From positions 1,672 to 17,825 of the forward strand of contig JAMDDG010000224.1 of assembly GCA_023488865.1 (NCBI GenBank): DNA of 16,154 nucleotides. Reading direction: 5' to 3'. Of the stretch, positions 8,359-16,123 are shown piece after piece. This DNA is from Bacteroidota bacterium. GTDB taxonomy: Bacteria > Bacteroidota > Bacteroidia > Bacteroidales > Prolixibacteraceae. Each line of letters opens with the position of its first letter. The first letter of the stretch is position 1. The notes under the pieces are model-generated. The model did not search any database and had not been told where the DNA came from. It saw nothing but the letters and a program-made list of their open reading frames with translations. The position numbers were made by a program, and so were the translations under genes.

Positions 8359-8388
8359 TTGCCTGAAAAAAGAAAGGTAGTATATTTG
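8359..8388 (+). promoter_or_regulatory. Bacteroidota-type promoter of the tRNA-Met gene
   Basis: TTG at 8359-8361 and TATATTTG at 8381-8388, spaced by 19 bases, match the Bacteroidota primary-sigma consensus TTG-N19-21-TAnnTTTG. Transcription should start near 8395, about 15 bases before the mature tRNA end at 8411. Confidence 0.8.
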
Positions 8389-8410
8389 CAGGCTCAAACT
8401 TTGAATATTT

Positions 8411-8484
8411 GGCGAGGTAGCTCAGTTGGTTAGAGCGCATGATTCATAATCATGAGGTCGCGGGATCATCCCCCGCCCTCGCTA
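8411..8484 (+). tRNA. tRNA-Met (anticodon CAT)
   Basis: A full cloverleaf can be drawn. The acceptor stem is 8411-8417 with 8477-8483 (first pair G-U), and A8484 is the discriminator. The D-stem is GCTC/GAGC, the anticodon stem CATGA/TCATG with loop TTCATAA (anticodon CAT at 8445-8447), the variable loop AGGTC, and the T-stem GCGGG/CCCGC. CCA is not encoded. The G-U at the acceptor end differs from the 1-72 mismatch of initiators, so it is probably the elongator, but a tRNA-Ile with modified CAT anticodon cannot be ruled out by sequence. The T-loop reads ATCATCC instead of TTCRANY. Confidence 0.95.
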
Positions 8485-8505
8485 CGTTGAATGGGAAGGA
8501 GTTAG

Positions 8506-8535
8506 GAAGGTGAAATTTTGTGGATCCTTCTTTTT
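8506..8535 (+). terminator. Weak candidate terminator after tRNA-Met
   Basis: GAAGG (8506-8510) can pair with CCTTC (8526-8530) around a 15-base loop, followed by a T-run up to 8535. A 6-bp alternative pairs 8495-8500 with 8525-8530. The stem is short, so the call is tentative. Confidence 0.35.
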
Positions 8536-9200
8536 AATTCATTTCCGAATGAAGCTGGTAAACCTTACTTCTGATCTCCGATAGGGTTCCGATAATTAGA
8601 AAGTATTCATATTCAAAGACACAATTTTTTGATAGGATCTCTTTTTTAACGGGAGCAATATATGAAGTTGAACTATCCGTGGCTTCTTTACCGGGTGACC
8701 CCGACATCCCTGCCAGAAAATTATCGCATTTTGGGTTGTAAATACCTATTCCCCAAAGGTTTTCATCGACAAAAGCCATCCAGTGTTCCGATACATTTTT
8801 ATAGATTCCCCAAAAACCGTTTGAAAGGTTGATCACTTTAGGCTTGTCTAACGAAGCATTGGTGAAAGGGCTATTGCCGAGATAGGAGTACAGATTTTTA
8901 AGTGCCGAGACAGGATAAACAGCTGGGTGATTGACCATCTGCTTTGCGATCGAGACTCTTTCCGGCATAATACGATTGTTGGATGTATCTTCCTTCGTCA
9001 GCAATATTTACGATACTTCTGGTTGAACCCGACAACGAGAGGTAGGAGATGGCACCTCCCCTGGTCAGATCCAGTTTTAGGGTAAGGTTACCGTTGTCAA
9101 TAATTGGATCAACACTATGCATCTGCTGACTCGATACCTGACTGTTGGCTGTTTGGGAGAATAAGATCAGCATAAATAAAAAACCGATGATGTCCTTCAT
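8534..9200 (-). pseudogene. Secreted protein gene broken by internal deletion and frameshift
   Basis: Two overlapping reading frames are parts of one gene. The first (9200 to 8898) starts with a signal peptide (MKDIIGFLFMLILFSQTANS) and continues into IIDNGNLTLKLDLTRGGAISYLSL and YIQQSYYAGKSLDRKADGQS, the look of an N-terminal beta-sandwich, possibly mutarotase-like. It then runs into a short nonsense tail and stops. The second frame becomes protein-like from HPAVYPVSALKNLYSYLGNSPFT onward and runs to 8534. Its first 24 codons are only the other frame of the first part. The frames meet at about 8920-8935. I infer loss of the middle of the gene, since the two parts are too short for a whole domain and the junction changes frame. 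I do not recognise the family with certainty. It is the last member of the minus-strand carbohydrate cluster, 49 bases after the GH106-like gene. Confidence 0.75.
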
Positions 9201-9249
9201 AATAACTTAGTGAGAATTGCAGGTTGAATTCATATTTGCAACCAACAAA

Positions 9250-12200
9250 TCATTGTTTTTTGTAATCAAATATCTGAATTTTGACCGGCCCAAACAATCC
9301 TGAAGACTGCAACGGACTATCCGGTTTGTAAGGAATTATGGGGCTCCAGGTTGGGCGTTTATCTGCCGGTAATTGCTGATCTCCGATCAGACGGTTCATC
9401 CAGTTATTGACCACCGAAATCTCTACTTTGTTTTCGCCTGGTTTCACTGCCTGACTTATATCTACCTGCCAGGGAGCCGTCCAAACTCCGCCAACAGCCT
9501 TTCCATTTACGCTAACCTTTGCCATGGCGGTCAGATTACCTAAATTCAGGATGATTTTTTTTCCTGAAGGAATTTCGCTCAGATTCACCGAAGTTTTATA
9601 AACTGCTGTTCCTGAATAAAATTTAATGCTGTCGTTTGCCGAAAGCGTCCAGTCTATTAGGTTATTGAATTCAACAGGTTTGGCTGGTCCACGTTTTGCC
9701 TTATCAAATGACACGGTCCAGGTTCCATTTAAATCTGCAAGTACTTTCCCTTCCGGGAAATTGGCCAACAAATCGAAATTAGTTGTTTCTTTAGCCTTCT
9801 TCCTGAAAACGATAAACTGGCTTTCATAAGCTTCCAGTTTCAAAGGCACAATAGTGGTTTTGGCATTTTGCCTGAAAGCAGGCAGGTCGCGGCTCGTTCC
9901 ATCAACAGAATTCCACAGTTCAGGACTTTTACCCACAACCCTGAATTCAGGATTGATGGTAATGGTTTGATCTTTTTGATTTGAAATGAAATAGATATCG
10001 CCATCTGCCCGGGTACGGTGAATAAAAAGTGCCGGATCTTCCTTGCCAAACTTACAATCAGGAACAACGCCAATCAGGTTGAGGGCTTCCTGCATTTCCA
10101 TTCCGGAAAGTATCATTCCCTTCCCAACTTTGGCCGATTTGGTTTTCACGCCATCCACTTTCCCCCAAAGCTCTGCCGCCAGCTTTTTCACTTGCTGATC
10201 AGCCTTAGGAAAATTTTTCAGGCTGGGTGAATATTTAGGCGCAGGACCAAGAACGACAGCTCCTTGCTCCACGAGTTCCTTTATCTTTTTCAACATTTCT
10301 GGGCGCATAGTTTCCAGTTTTGGCAGAACCAAAATGCGGTAGCTCATGCCATCTGGAAGAACCAGTTTGCCATCCTTCACGCTTAATCGGGTTTGAATAA
10401 CTTCTCCATTGATGTAATCGAACGAATAGCCCTGTGGCAAAGCCGGGTCACAAATACCTGTCATCTTTGGCGCATCTTCACCAATAAAATAAGCTACATC
10501 GGCCACATAATTTCCCTGCTGAAGCATAAAATTGGTACGCTTCAGGTATTGGGTAAACAAATTCAGGTAGTCAAACCAGGTGTTGTGGCGGTTGAACTCA
10601 TTTCCATAAGGGGCATTCACCCCGGGAATTCGTTCGTCTGGCTGCTCTATATACACATGCAAAAGCGTATTGTTAATGCCTTCAGTAAAAAAACGGTCAC
10701 CGCGTGGTTTCATGGTTGCCGGATCGCGCGAATAGGCTTTCCCACCACAGGTAAACGACTCAGCAGAAACCTTGGTTTTTCCGTATATGTGGGCACATGA
10801 TGAGGCCGCACGGTTTTCAATATTTCCCAAATCGCCTTCACTCCAGAATTCGCCCCCAACTTCGTCTGATTGACCACCGTATTGCAAAAATTCGCCTGGG
10901 AAACCCCAGTGTCCGTAATTTTCCAGCCAAGTTGTCAACCCGTTTTTATGACTGACTTCCCTTAAACCTCCAACATAATCATAGGCGACTTTATCAGCCA
11001 CCAAACGGCGGAGATCCCAGAGAAAACGATCAGACTGGACAAGGCTTCCAACCACATTCCCTTTAAGAACTGGCAGATAAGGTAGTGGACTGTAACCATA
11101 CTTTGATGTGAATTCTTCAGTCATCCCATCTGTCCAGTTTTGGCCTCCGGTTTCATAACTGTCTTCCACCACAATTTTCCAGGTTTTACGATCAGCTGCC
11201 GGAATTCGGCGCAAAATTTCACCCAAAAAGGCATCGAAATGTGCGGCAATGTGTTTTTTGCTCATTTTATCGGTTTCCAATCCTGTGGCTTCAGGGGATG
11301 CAGGGCCATTGGTCGCCCCGGTGGTAGTCATGCCTGTTTGCATGATCTTCCATTTACCGGCAGGGACACTCCAATTGATCGTTCCGTCAGCAAGCCTGTT
11401 TCCGGATATATCAACGACGGTTTTTGGATCAATAACCAGTGAAGGGTCCTTCACCTCAGGCTGAACCGGCCAAAGATAGTCTTTCCAGTAAGGCAGCGGG
11501 GTTTGGAACATTTTAGCTAACGATTTTTCAGGATATCGTTCAACTTTAGGGGTAGCTGAAAGTCCAACGTCTGCAATTCCGCCGACCACAGTTACATCAC
11601 TCACGACCAAACGGAAATGCTTTGATTTGACCTCGGGAATTGAAAGGACGATTGGGGCAAACGGATCAAAACCTACGTTAATATTAGGATTACTCCGGTT
11701 TATTTCAAAAATTTTCAGTGAGCGGAAACGGTTCCCTTCTTTCACGAAAAACTCACCGGAAGCTTTCGTCTTTTTTTCGGAAACTTTTATAATTAAGCTC
11801 CTGACGATGGCTGCTTCTTTGGTCTCAAAGTCAACCGTCAATTTTTCATTCTGCTGAAGCGGAATTTCTGTTTTGTCATCGCCATCAGAAATAAATTTAA
11901 TATTTTCTATTTCAGGCGTAGAAGTAATCTTGGGATTGAGCAGTTGATACGCTTTTTCATCTCCGGCCGGCATTTTATAGGCAATTACATTTACCGGCTG
12001 GAAATCTTTATTCGGAACAGGTAATTTACCGTTAAACTGTCCTGGACCAGTCACTTCAATTTCAGAAGAGTTCAAATAGCGCATCGACTGCTCATTTTTC
12101 ACCCAGGGACCGCCCGATTGGCTCCAGCCCGGACTGTTGAAAATACCGATTTGAATGTTTAATTCAGTAGCCGTTTTCAGTGCGGTGTGAAGAATATCCC

Positions 12201-12522
12201 ACCATTCGTTTGAAAAGATTTTAACTTTGCCATAAGGGACGCCGTGTCCGTAAATATTGCCGATAAAAGCCCTGTTAATCCCGGTGCGCTTCATCGCATT
12301 CAGGTCTTTGACCACGCCCTCTTTGGAAATGTTGTCAGATATCCAGTACCAGTAAACACTGGTTTGTACTGAATCGGGAATGGTTTTAAAACCTGATTCG
12401 ATTTGGAAAAATGTTGGGTTGATTCCGGGGTTTCCAGCCAGAACTGACAGTTTTACGCCCAGCATCCATATCGACGCCAGTGTAAACAATTTGGTTTTGA
12501 TTTTTATATGATTGAGTGTCAT
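9250..12522 (-). CDS. GH106-like alpha-L-rhamnosidase, exported
   Basis: A 1090-residue glycoside hydrolase resembling family GH106, whose characterised members remove alpha-L-rhamnose from plant or algal polysaccharides. A signal peptide ends near residue 29, with no lipobox. The catalytic region begins with SVYWYWISDNIS (55-66), then GIFNSPGWSQSGGPWV (126-141), typical of the family. Candidate acidic catalytic residues are in VVEDSYE (451-457) and KVSAESF (584-590); their assignment is inference. The C-terminal part (about 915-1090) is a galactose-binding-like sandwich with GTAVYKTSVNL and VSVNGKAVGGVWTAPW. The frame is intact and the length matches the family. A 17-bp tandem duplication abuts and includes the start codon. 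The sulfatase gene lies 49 bases upstream, so the two are likely co-transcribed. The natural substrate is not determined by sequence. Confidence 0.9.
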   Translation of the reverse strand: MTLNHIKIKTKLFTLASIWMLGVKLSVLAGNPGINPTFFQIESGFKTIPDSVQTSVYWYWISDNISKEGVVKDLNAMKRTGINRAFIGNIYGHGVPYGKVKIFSNEWWDILHTALKTATELNIQIGIFNSPGWSQSGGPWVKNEQSMRYLNSSEIEVTGPGQFNGKLPVPNKDFQPVNVIAYKMPAGDEKAYQLLNPKITSTPEIENIKFISDGDDKTEIPLQQNEKLTVDFETKEAAIVRSLIIKVSEKKTKASGEFFVKEGNRFRSLKIFEINRSNPNINVGFDPFAPIVLSIPEVKSKHFRLVVSDVTVVGGIADVGLSATPKVERYPEKSLAKMFQTPLPYWKDYLWPVQPEVKDPSLVIDPKTVVDISGNRLADGTINWSVPAGKWKIMQTGMTTTGATNGPASPEATGLETDKMSKKHIAAHFDAFLGEILRRIPAADRKTWKIVVEDSYETGGQNWTDGMTEEFTSKYGYSPLPYLPVLKGNVVGSLVQSDRFLWDLRRLVADKVAYDYVGGLREVSHKNGLTTWLENYGHWGFPGEFLQYGGQSDEVGGEFWSEGDLGNIENRAASSCAHIYGKTKVSAESFTCGGKAYSRDPATMKPRGDRFFTEGINNTLLHVYIEQPDERIPGVNAPYGNEFNRHNTWFDYLNLFTQYLKRTNFMLQQGNYVADVAYFIGEDAPKMTGICDPALPQGYSFDYINGEVIQTRLSVKDGKLVLPDGMSYRILVLPKLETMRPEMLKKIKELVEQGAVVLGPAPKYSPSLKNFPKADQQVKKLAAELWGKVDGVKTKSAKVGKGMILSGMEMQEALNLIGVVPDCKFGKEDPALFIHRTRADGDIYFISNQKDQTITINPEFRVVGKSPELWNSVDGTSRDLPAFRQNAKTTIVPLKLEAYESQFIVFRKKAKETTNFDLLANFPEGKVLADLNGTWTVSFDKAKRGPAKPVEFNNLIDWTLSANDSIKFYSGTAVYKTSVNLSEIPSGKKIILNLGNLTAMAKVSVNGKAVGGVWTAPWQVDISQAVKPGENKVEISVVNNWMNRLIGDQQLPADKRPTWSPIIPYKPDSPLQSSGLFGPVKIQIFDYKKQ

Positions 12523-12558
12523 ATTGTATTGTTTTTCATATTGTATTGTTTTTCATAT
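12520..12558. repeat. 17-bp tandem duplication at the GH106 start
   Basis: The unit CATATTGTATTGTTTTT occurs at 12520-12536 and 12537-12553, with a 5-base remnant at 12554-12558. On the minus strand each unit carries an ATG. The two upstream ATGs (12556 and 12539) each open a six-codon frame (MKNNTI) whose TGA overlaps the next ATG by ATGA, and the third ATG is the GH106 start. Confidence 0.9.
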
Positions 12559-12571
12559 CCATAACAATAAA

Positions 12572-14005
12572 CTACTTCAGCAATGTCCTTAATTTTTTCA
12601 ACCTGAATATCATGTCTTCTTTTATTTTAGCCATGTCAGGATTATTGGCTAAGTTGTTTATTTCTAAAGGATCTGTTTTTGTGCTGAAGAGTTCTTCGAA
12701 AAAGAAATTATCCGGGTCGCCTCCATTGAAGTAGCGAACATACTTATAGTTTAAACCGACTAAGCCTTCAGATTTAGGAAGATAAATCCTCCCTCCTTCT
12801 GTTTCAATCAAATGGTCAAAATAAAACTCCTTACGCCATTCAATATTTTCGTTAACCATCAAAGGCTTAATACTTTTCCCCTGCATAACATCAGGTGCTT
12901 TTACCCCGGCATAATCTAATATTGTTGGGGCCAGGTCTACATTAAGTACAATATCTTCATTTGAATGTTTATTTTGATGATGCCGGCCATCATATATTAT
13001 TAACGGTACCCTTAGGGATTCATTATTTCCAAACCATTTCCCTTCCAATCCATGATCAGCTAAGGCATAACCATTATCGCTTGAAAAGATAATCACCGTA
13101 TTTTTTTCTAACCCTTTTTTCTTTAATTCATCCACTATTCGCTTTATATTATCATCCATCCCTGTAATTAATCTGTAATATGACTTTACAGATTCCTGGT
13201 ATTTTTCCTTAGTAGAAAACCGGAGACCCCACCTGACCCTTGCTTCATTGGTCTTCCCCTGAGGATTTACACGAAATGTTTCCGGATAAGCCAGATAATA
13301 TTTATCATCGCCGGTTGCATTTTCAGGAATTGTTTCATCTTTATAATACTCATCGTAAAATGGGTTATATACATACCCGTTGTGGAGATTATTTCCATCT
13401 TCTACATGTGGGGCTTTAAAACTTACTTGCAAACAAAAAGGCTTTGATTTATCTCTTGTCTCTAAAAATTCTAAGGCCTCGTTACCTATCAAATCAGTAA
13501 GATGTATAAATTTCCCATCTGCTCCCTGATGATAATACTTACCCTGTCCTGGAAATCCTTTCCAATAATCAAAATCACCTTCAGGCATATGCGTGCCGAC
13601 ACCGTATTTTCCAATAAAACCAGTATAATAGCCACTTCTTCTTAACACTTCAGGATAATTATTACTTCTGGCCTCGCTTGTAAAATCTGTTGTAAAATTA
13701 TTTATGCCATGCCGGTTAGCGTATTGTCCACTAAATATGCTAGCCCTGCTGATACAGCATATGGGACTGGTCACAAAAGCATTATTAAATGTAACACCTT
13801 TCCTGGCAAGTTCGTTTATATTGGGTGTTTGTACAATCGGATTTCCCATGCACCCTAAAGAATTAAATCTTAAATCATCTGCCAGGAGGAATATAATATT
13901 GGGTTTTTGAGCAGCTAAACCACTTAAAGGGAACATTGACAAACAGACTCCGGTCAAACATATTGGTTTTGAAAGCTTTGAAATTAAATTATTTACGTTC
14001 GACAT
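12572..14005 (-). CDS. Sulfatase (formylglycine type), exported
   Basis: A 477-residue sulfatase of the alkaline-phosphatase superfamily, expected to remove sulfate esters from sugars in the periplasm or outside. A signal peptide covers about residues 1-32. The metal-binding DD is at 43-44. The formylglycine motif reads C83-C-I-S-R87, with Ile where the consensus CxPxR has Pro. Cys83 is the candidate to be oxidised, which would need an anSME or FGE enzyme encoded elsewhere. Further active-site residues are K133 in GKYG, where the usual GKWH has His, H200 in KAPH, D310/N311 in SSDNG, and K323. The frame is intact. The gene is AT-rich relative to the left half of the window. It sits between the esterase (103-base gap) and the GH106-like gene (49 bases). 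The glycan specificity and the SulfAtlas subfamily are not known to me. Confidence 0.92.
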   Translation of the reverse strand: MSNVNNLISKLSKPICLTGVCLSMFPLSGLAAQKPNIIFLLADDLRFNSLGCMGNPIVQTPNINELARKGVTFNNAFVTSPICCISRASIFSGQYANRHGINNFTTDFTSEARSNNYPEVLRRSGYYTGFIGKYGVGTHMPEGDFDYWKGFPGQGKYYHQGADGKFIHLTDLIGNEALEFLETRDKSKPFCLQVSFKAPHVEDGNNLHNGYVYNPFYDEYYKDETIPENATGDDKYYLAYPETFRVNPQGKTNEARVRWGLRFSTKEKYQESVKSYYRLITGMDDNIKRIVDELKKKGLEKNTVIIFSSDNGYALADHGLEGKWFGNNESLRVPLIIYDGRHHQNKHSNEDIVLNVDLAPTILDYAGVKAPDVMQGKSIKPLMVNENIEWRKEFYFDHLIETEGGRIYLPKSEGLVGLNYKYVRYFNGGDPDNFFFEELFSTKTDPLEINNLANNPDMAKIKEDMIFRLKKLRTLLK

Positions 14006-14108
14006 AATATTTAGTTTAAATATTTAATTTGATTTATGTGACCCGGGAAAATTCCGGTGTATAAGCAAACGTTTTTCAATTGCGTCCAAATTAGTTCTAT
14101 CCTCGATT

Positions 14109-14948
14109 TTATCTTCCCTTTTGCTTATTCCTTATCCGTTCACTAATTATGGCTACCTGTTTTAATACCAAAGGGAATGCAGGTACTGTCATGGCATGGC
14201 CATAACCATCAAATTCATACAACGTTGTTTCTTTGTGTCCTACCAGTTTCATCATGCGCATTAAATACGCATTCTCCTCATACCTGCCAATCATCTCCAT
14301 TTCTCTGTCCCCAGTCATTAATATCAAAGGTGGTGCGTCAGCACGAACGTGAAATAGCGGTGCGTATTCATCAACAATAGGAATCATTTTAGAAATGCCT
14401 TTTTCATCTCTTATGGCCTGATGGGTGATGCCATTGCCACTCAGCGGGAACAATCCCGCAATTTTATTGGCATCAATATTATTGGCCTTCAACCATCTCT
14501 TGTCCAAACCTATCATGCTTGTGAGATAGGCTCCGGCAGAATGTCCTGCAACAAAAACCAGACTGGGATCACCTCCGTAACGCTCAATATTATTGAACAC
14601 CCAGGCCACAGCAGCAGCGGCATCTTCCAGATATTTTGGACATTTCACTTTTGGATATAATCGGTAACTTACAGATACTATACAAATTCCCTTTTGCTCA
14701 AGTCCTAAAGGAAAAGCCTTATCCCCTCCAGTTAATCCACCTCCATGAAACCAAACAATTGTTGGAAAGTCTTTTACATTTCGGGGATAATAAATATCTA
14801 AAAGACATTTTTCACTGATATAATTATCCGATTGATTAATGGAAGTACTGTAATAGGGAATATTTAACCCCTTTAAATAATCCACCCTTTGAGAAAAAAC
14901 TGTAAATCCAAAGATTAATAACGAAATTGAAATTATTATTCTTTTCAT
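14109..14948 (-). CDS. Secreted alpha/beta-hydrolase (esterase/lipase-like)
   Basis: A 279-residue protein with signal peptide (MKRIIISISLLIFGFTVFSQ) and a complete alpha/beta-hydrolase domain of the carboxylesterase type. The oxyanion-hole motif HGGG is at 68-71, the nucleophile elbow GHSAG at 135-139 with Ser137, and the probable acid Asp214 and His251 are in TGDREME and GYGHA. It likely removes acyl groups, such as acetyl, from a polysaccharide, by neighbourhood with sulfatase and rhamnosidase. The reading frame is open for 89 further codons upstream (to 15215), but these belong to a truncated oxidoreductase. I place the true start at 14948, where a second signal peptide begins. Downstream is a 103-base gap, then the sulfatase gene. 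Confidence 0.88.
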   Translation of the reverse strand: MKRIIISISLLIFGFTVFSQRVDYLKGLNIPYYSTSINQSDNYISEKCLLDIYYPRNVKDFPTIVWFHGGGLTGGDKAFPLGLEQKGICIVSVSYRLYPKVKCPKYLEDAAAAVAWVFNNIERYGGDPSLVFVAGHSAGAYLTSMIGLDKRWLKANNIDANKIAGLFPLSGNGITHQAIRDEKGISKMIPIVDEYAPLFHVRADAPPLILMTGDREMEMIGRYEENAYLMRMMKLVGHKETTLYEFDGYGHAMTVPAFPLVLKQVAIISERIRNKQKGR

Positions 14949-15215
14949 CTGTTTATAATAATTGAACCGTTCGCGTTTAAGTTGTTCTCCATCACAACAG
15001 GCGACAACTTGAACTCCAAGACATTTCGAAAAACTGTTAAAATCAGAAAGGCCCTGCCTTCCCAATCCGATGAACCCCAAAACGATCCTGTCGCTGGGGG
15101 CTATGCGGGCCCCATTGGCCATAGTCCAACTCGGGTGAATTGTCAATCCGGCCATACCCAGGGCAGAATAACCCAAAAACTGGCGTCTGCTTACATCTTT
15201 CCCTTTTTTTACCAT
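14949..15215 (-). pseudogene. Truncated Tat-exported Gfo/Idh/MocA oxidoreductase remnant
   Basis: Only the N-terminus remains. There is a twin-arginine signal (SRRQFLG at residues 9-15 and a hydrophobic stretch), then the start of a Rossmann fold (IVLGFIGLGRQG, 44-55, with GxGxxG) and VQVVACCDGEQLKRERF (68-84). Intact members of this exported oxidoreductase group have more than 400 residues; about 300 or more are missing. After residue 84 come five codons (NYYKQ) that look like the untranslated leader of the next gene, then the esterase's own start and signal peptide, all in the same frame. A single 368-residue product with two export signals could therefore be made. The cut is at about 14949-14966. 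The remnant starts 30 bases after the DUF1080 gene. Confidence 0.8.
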
Positions 15216-15245
15216 GATTATTTCAAAATTTTTGTTTCCGAAGAA

Positions 15246-16001
15246 TTATAATTTTCTAATCCAAATATTCCTGTAGCTAACCTCGTTGTTGTGGTCTTGC
15301 AATTGTAATGGAAGTTCCGTTTGATTAACAGGGAATTTCTTTTCAGCAGGGCGTGTCGGGCCTTTTATCTCAACATGATTCTGGATAAGTACGCCATTAT
15401 GTAAAACGGTAAAGTAACCGGACGTCTTTTTTGAACCGTCACTATTAAAACGTGGCGCAGTAAAAATGATTTCGTAAACCTGCCATTTACCTGGTTTAAG
15501 TGATGTATTTACCAAAGGTGGGTATTGTTTGTAAATTGCTCCAGCCTGGCCGTCAGGATAGGTTTTGTTTATGAATGAATTTAAAACCTGGACTTCATAA
15601 TTTCCCATAAGGAAAATACCTGAATTTCCATTCCCCTGACTTACTTTACCTTCCCATACATCTTTGAGTGGTGTTTTCCATTCGATATGCAACTGGCAAT
15701 CGGAAAACTTTTCTTTTGTTTGAATACTGCCTGTACCCGGAACTACAGTAAATTGTCTACCATTCACCTTCCAGGCGGCAGGCCCTCCATTTTTTGAACT
15801 TTCAAACTTGCTTAAACTACCCTTATCAAATAATACAATGGCATCTGAAGGGGCTTTACCTTTTTTCCCGGGCTGTATTACTGTAGGTTCAGGAAACTGA
15901 CTTTCTATTTTTTGGGAGAAAACAGTAGACCCTTGCAAAATTAGAAATAGAATTAAAAAACTTGCATTTGTATAAAACTTAAATACTTTTTTAGTCATCA
16001 T
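15246..16001 (-). CDS. DUF1080 family protein (3-keto-disaccharide hydrolase-like), exported
   Basis: A 251-residue protein with a DUF1080 domain, a concanavalin-like beta-sandwich found in many secreted Bacteroidota and Planctomycetes carbohydrate proteins. Some members cleave 3-keto-glycosides. Signal peptide at about residues 1-30 (FLILFLILQGSTVFSQ). The domain is complete: AIVLFDKGSLSKFESS, then DCQLHIEWKTP, GNGNSGIFLMGNYEVQVLNS, the KPGKWQVYEI stretch, and the final strand VSYRNIWIRKL. I chose the ATG at 16001 (or 15998) because the signal peptide begins there; an upstream TTG at 16040 would add 13 polar residues. It is the first gene of the minus-strand carbohydrate cluster. The adjacent oxidoreductase remnant fits the common partnership of DUF1080 with Gfo/Idh/MocA proteins. 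Confidence 0.9.
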   Translation of the reverse strand: MMTKKVFKFYTNASFLILFLILQGSTVFSQKIESQFPEPTVIQPGKKGKAPSDAIVLFDKGSLSKFESSKNGGPAAWKVNGRQFTVVPGTGSIQTKEKFSDCQLHIEWKTPLKDVWEGKVSQGNGNSGIFLMGNYEVQVLNSFINKTYPDGQAGAIYKQYPPLVNTSLKPGKWQVYEIIFTAPRFNSDGSKKTSGYFTVLHNGVLIQNHVEIKGPTRPAEKKFPVNQTELPLQLQDHNNEVSYRNIWIRKL

Positions 16002-16059
16002 TGTTTTTGTTTTTTGATTAATGAATAGGGTGTACGACAAAATTCCGGTTTAAGGGAAA

Positions 16060-16110
16060 AAAGGTTATACTTTTGTAAATCAACTAAAAATACAAACAAG
16101 TATAACCTTT
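16060..16110. repeat. Strong hairpin at the right edge
   Basis: The 13-bp arm at 16060-16072 (AAAGGTTATACTT) pairs perfectly with 16098-16110. After a 2-base bulge (16096-16097) five more pairs follow, 16073-16077 with 16091-16095. The loop is 13 bases (16078-16090). The left arm contains TATACTTTTG, whose 16068-16075 part fits the -7 element TAnnTTTG, but there is no TTG at the expected distance. The hairpin lies 13 bases before a plus-strand ATG. Confidence 0.8.
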
Positions 16111-16123
16111 AACCCCAAGGAGC

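Noticed and set aside
8898..9004. Independent start of the second frame of the broken gene (MLTKEDTSN...)
   Set aside because: The first 24 codons are an alternative frame of the preceding protein sequence; real protein character begins only at HPAVYPV.
14041..14058. CCGGGAAAATTCCGG palindrome as terminator of the esterase gene
   Set aside because: The stem is about six pairs with a bulge and almost no loop, and no T-run follows on the minus strand.
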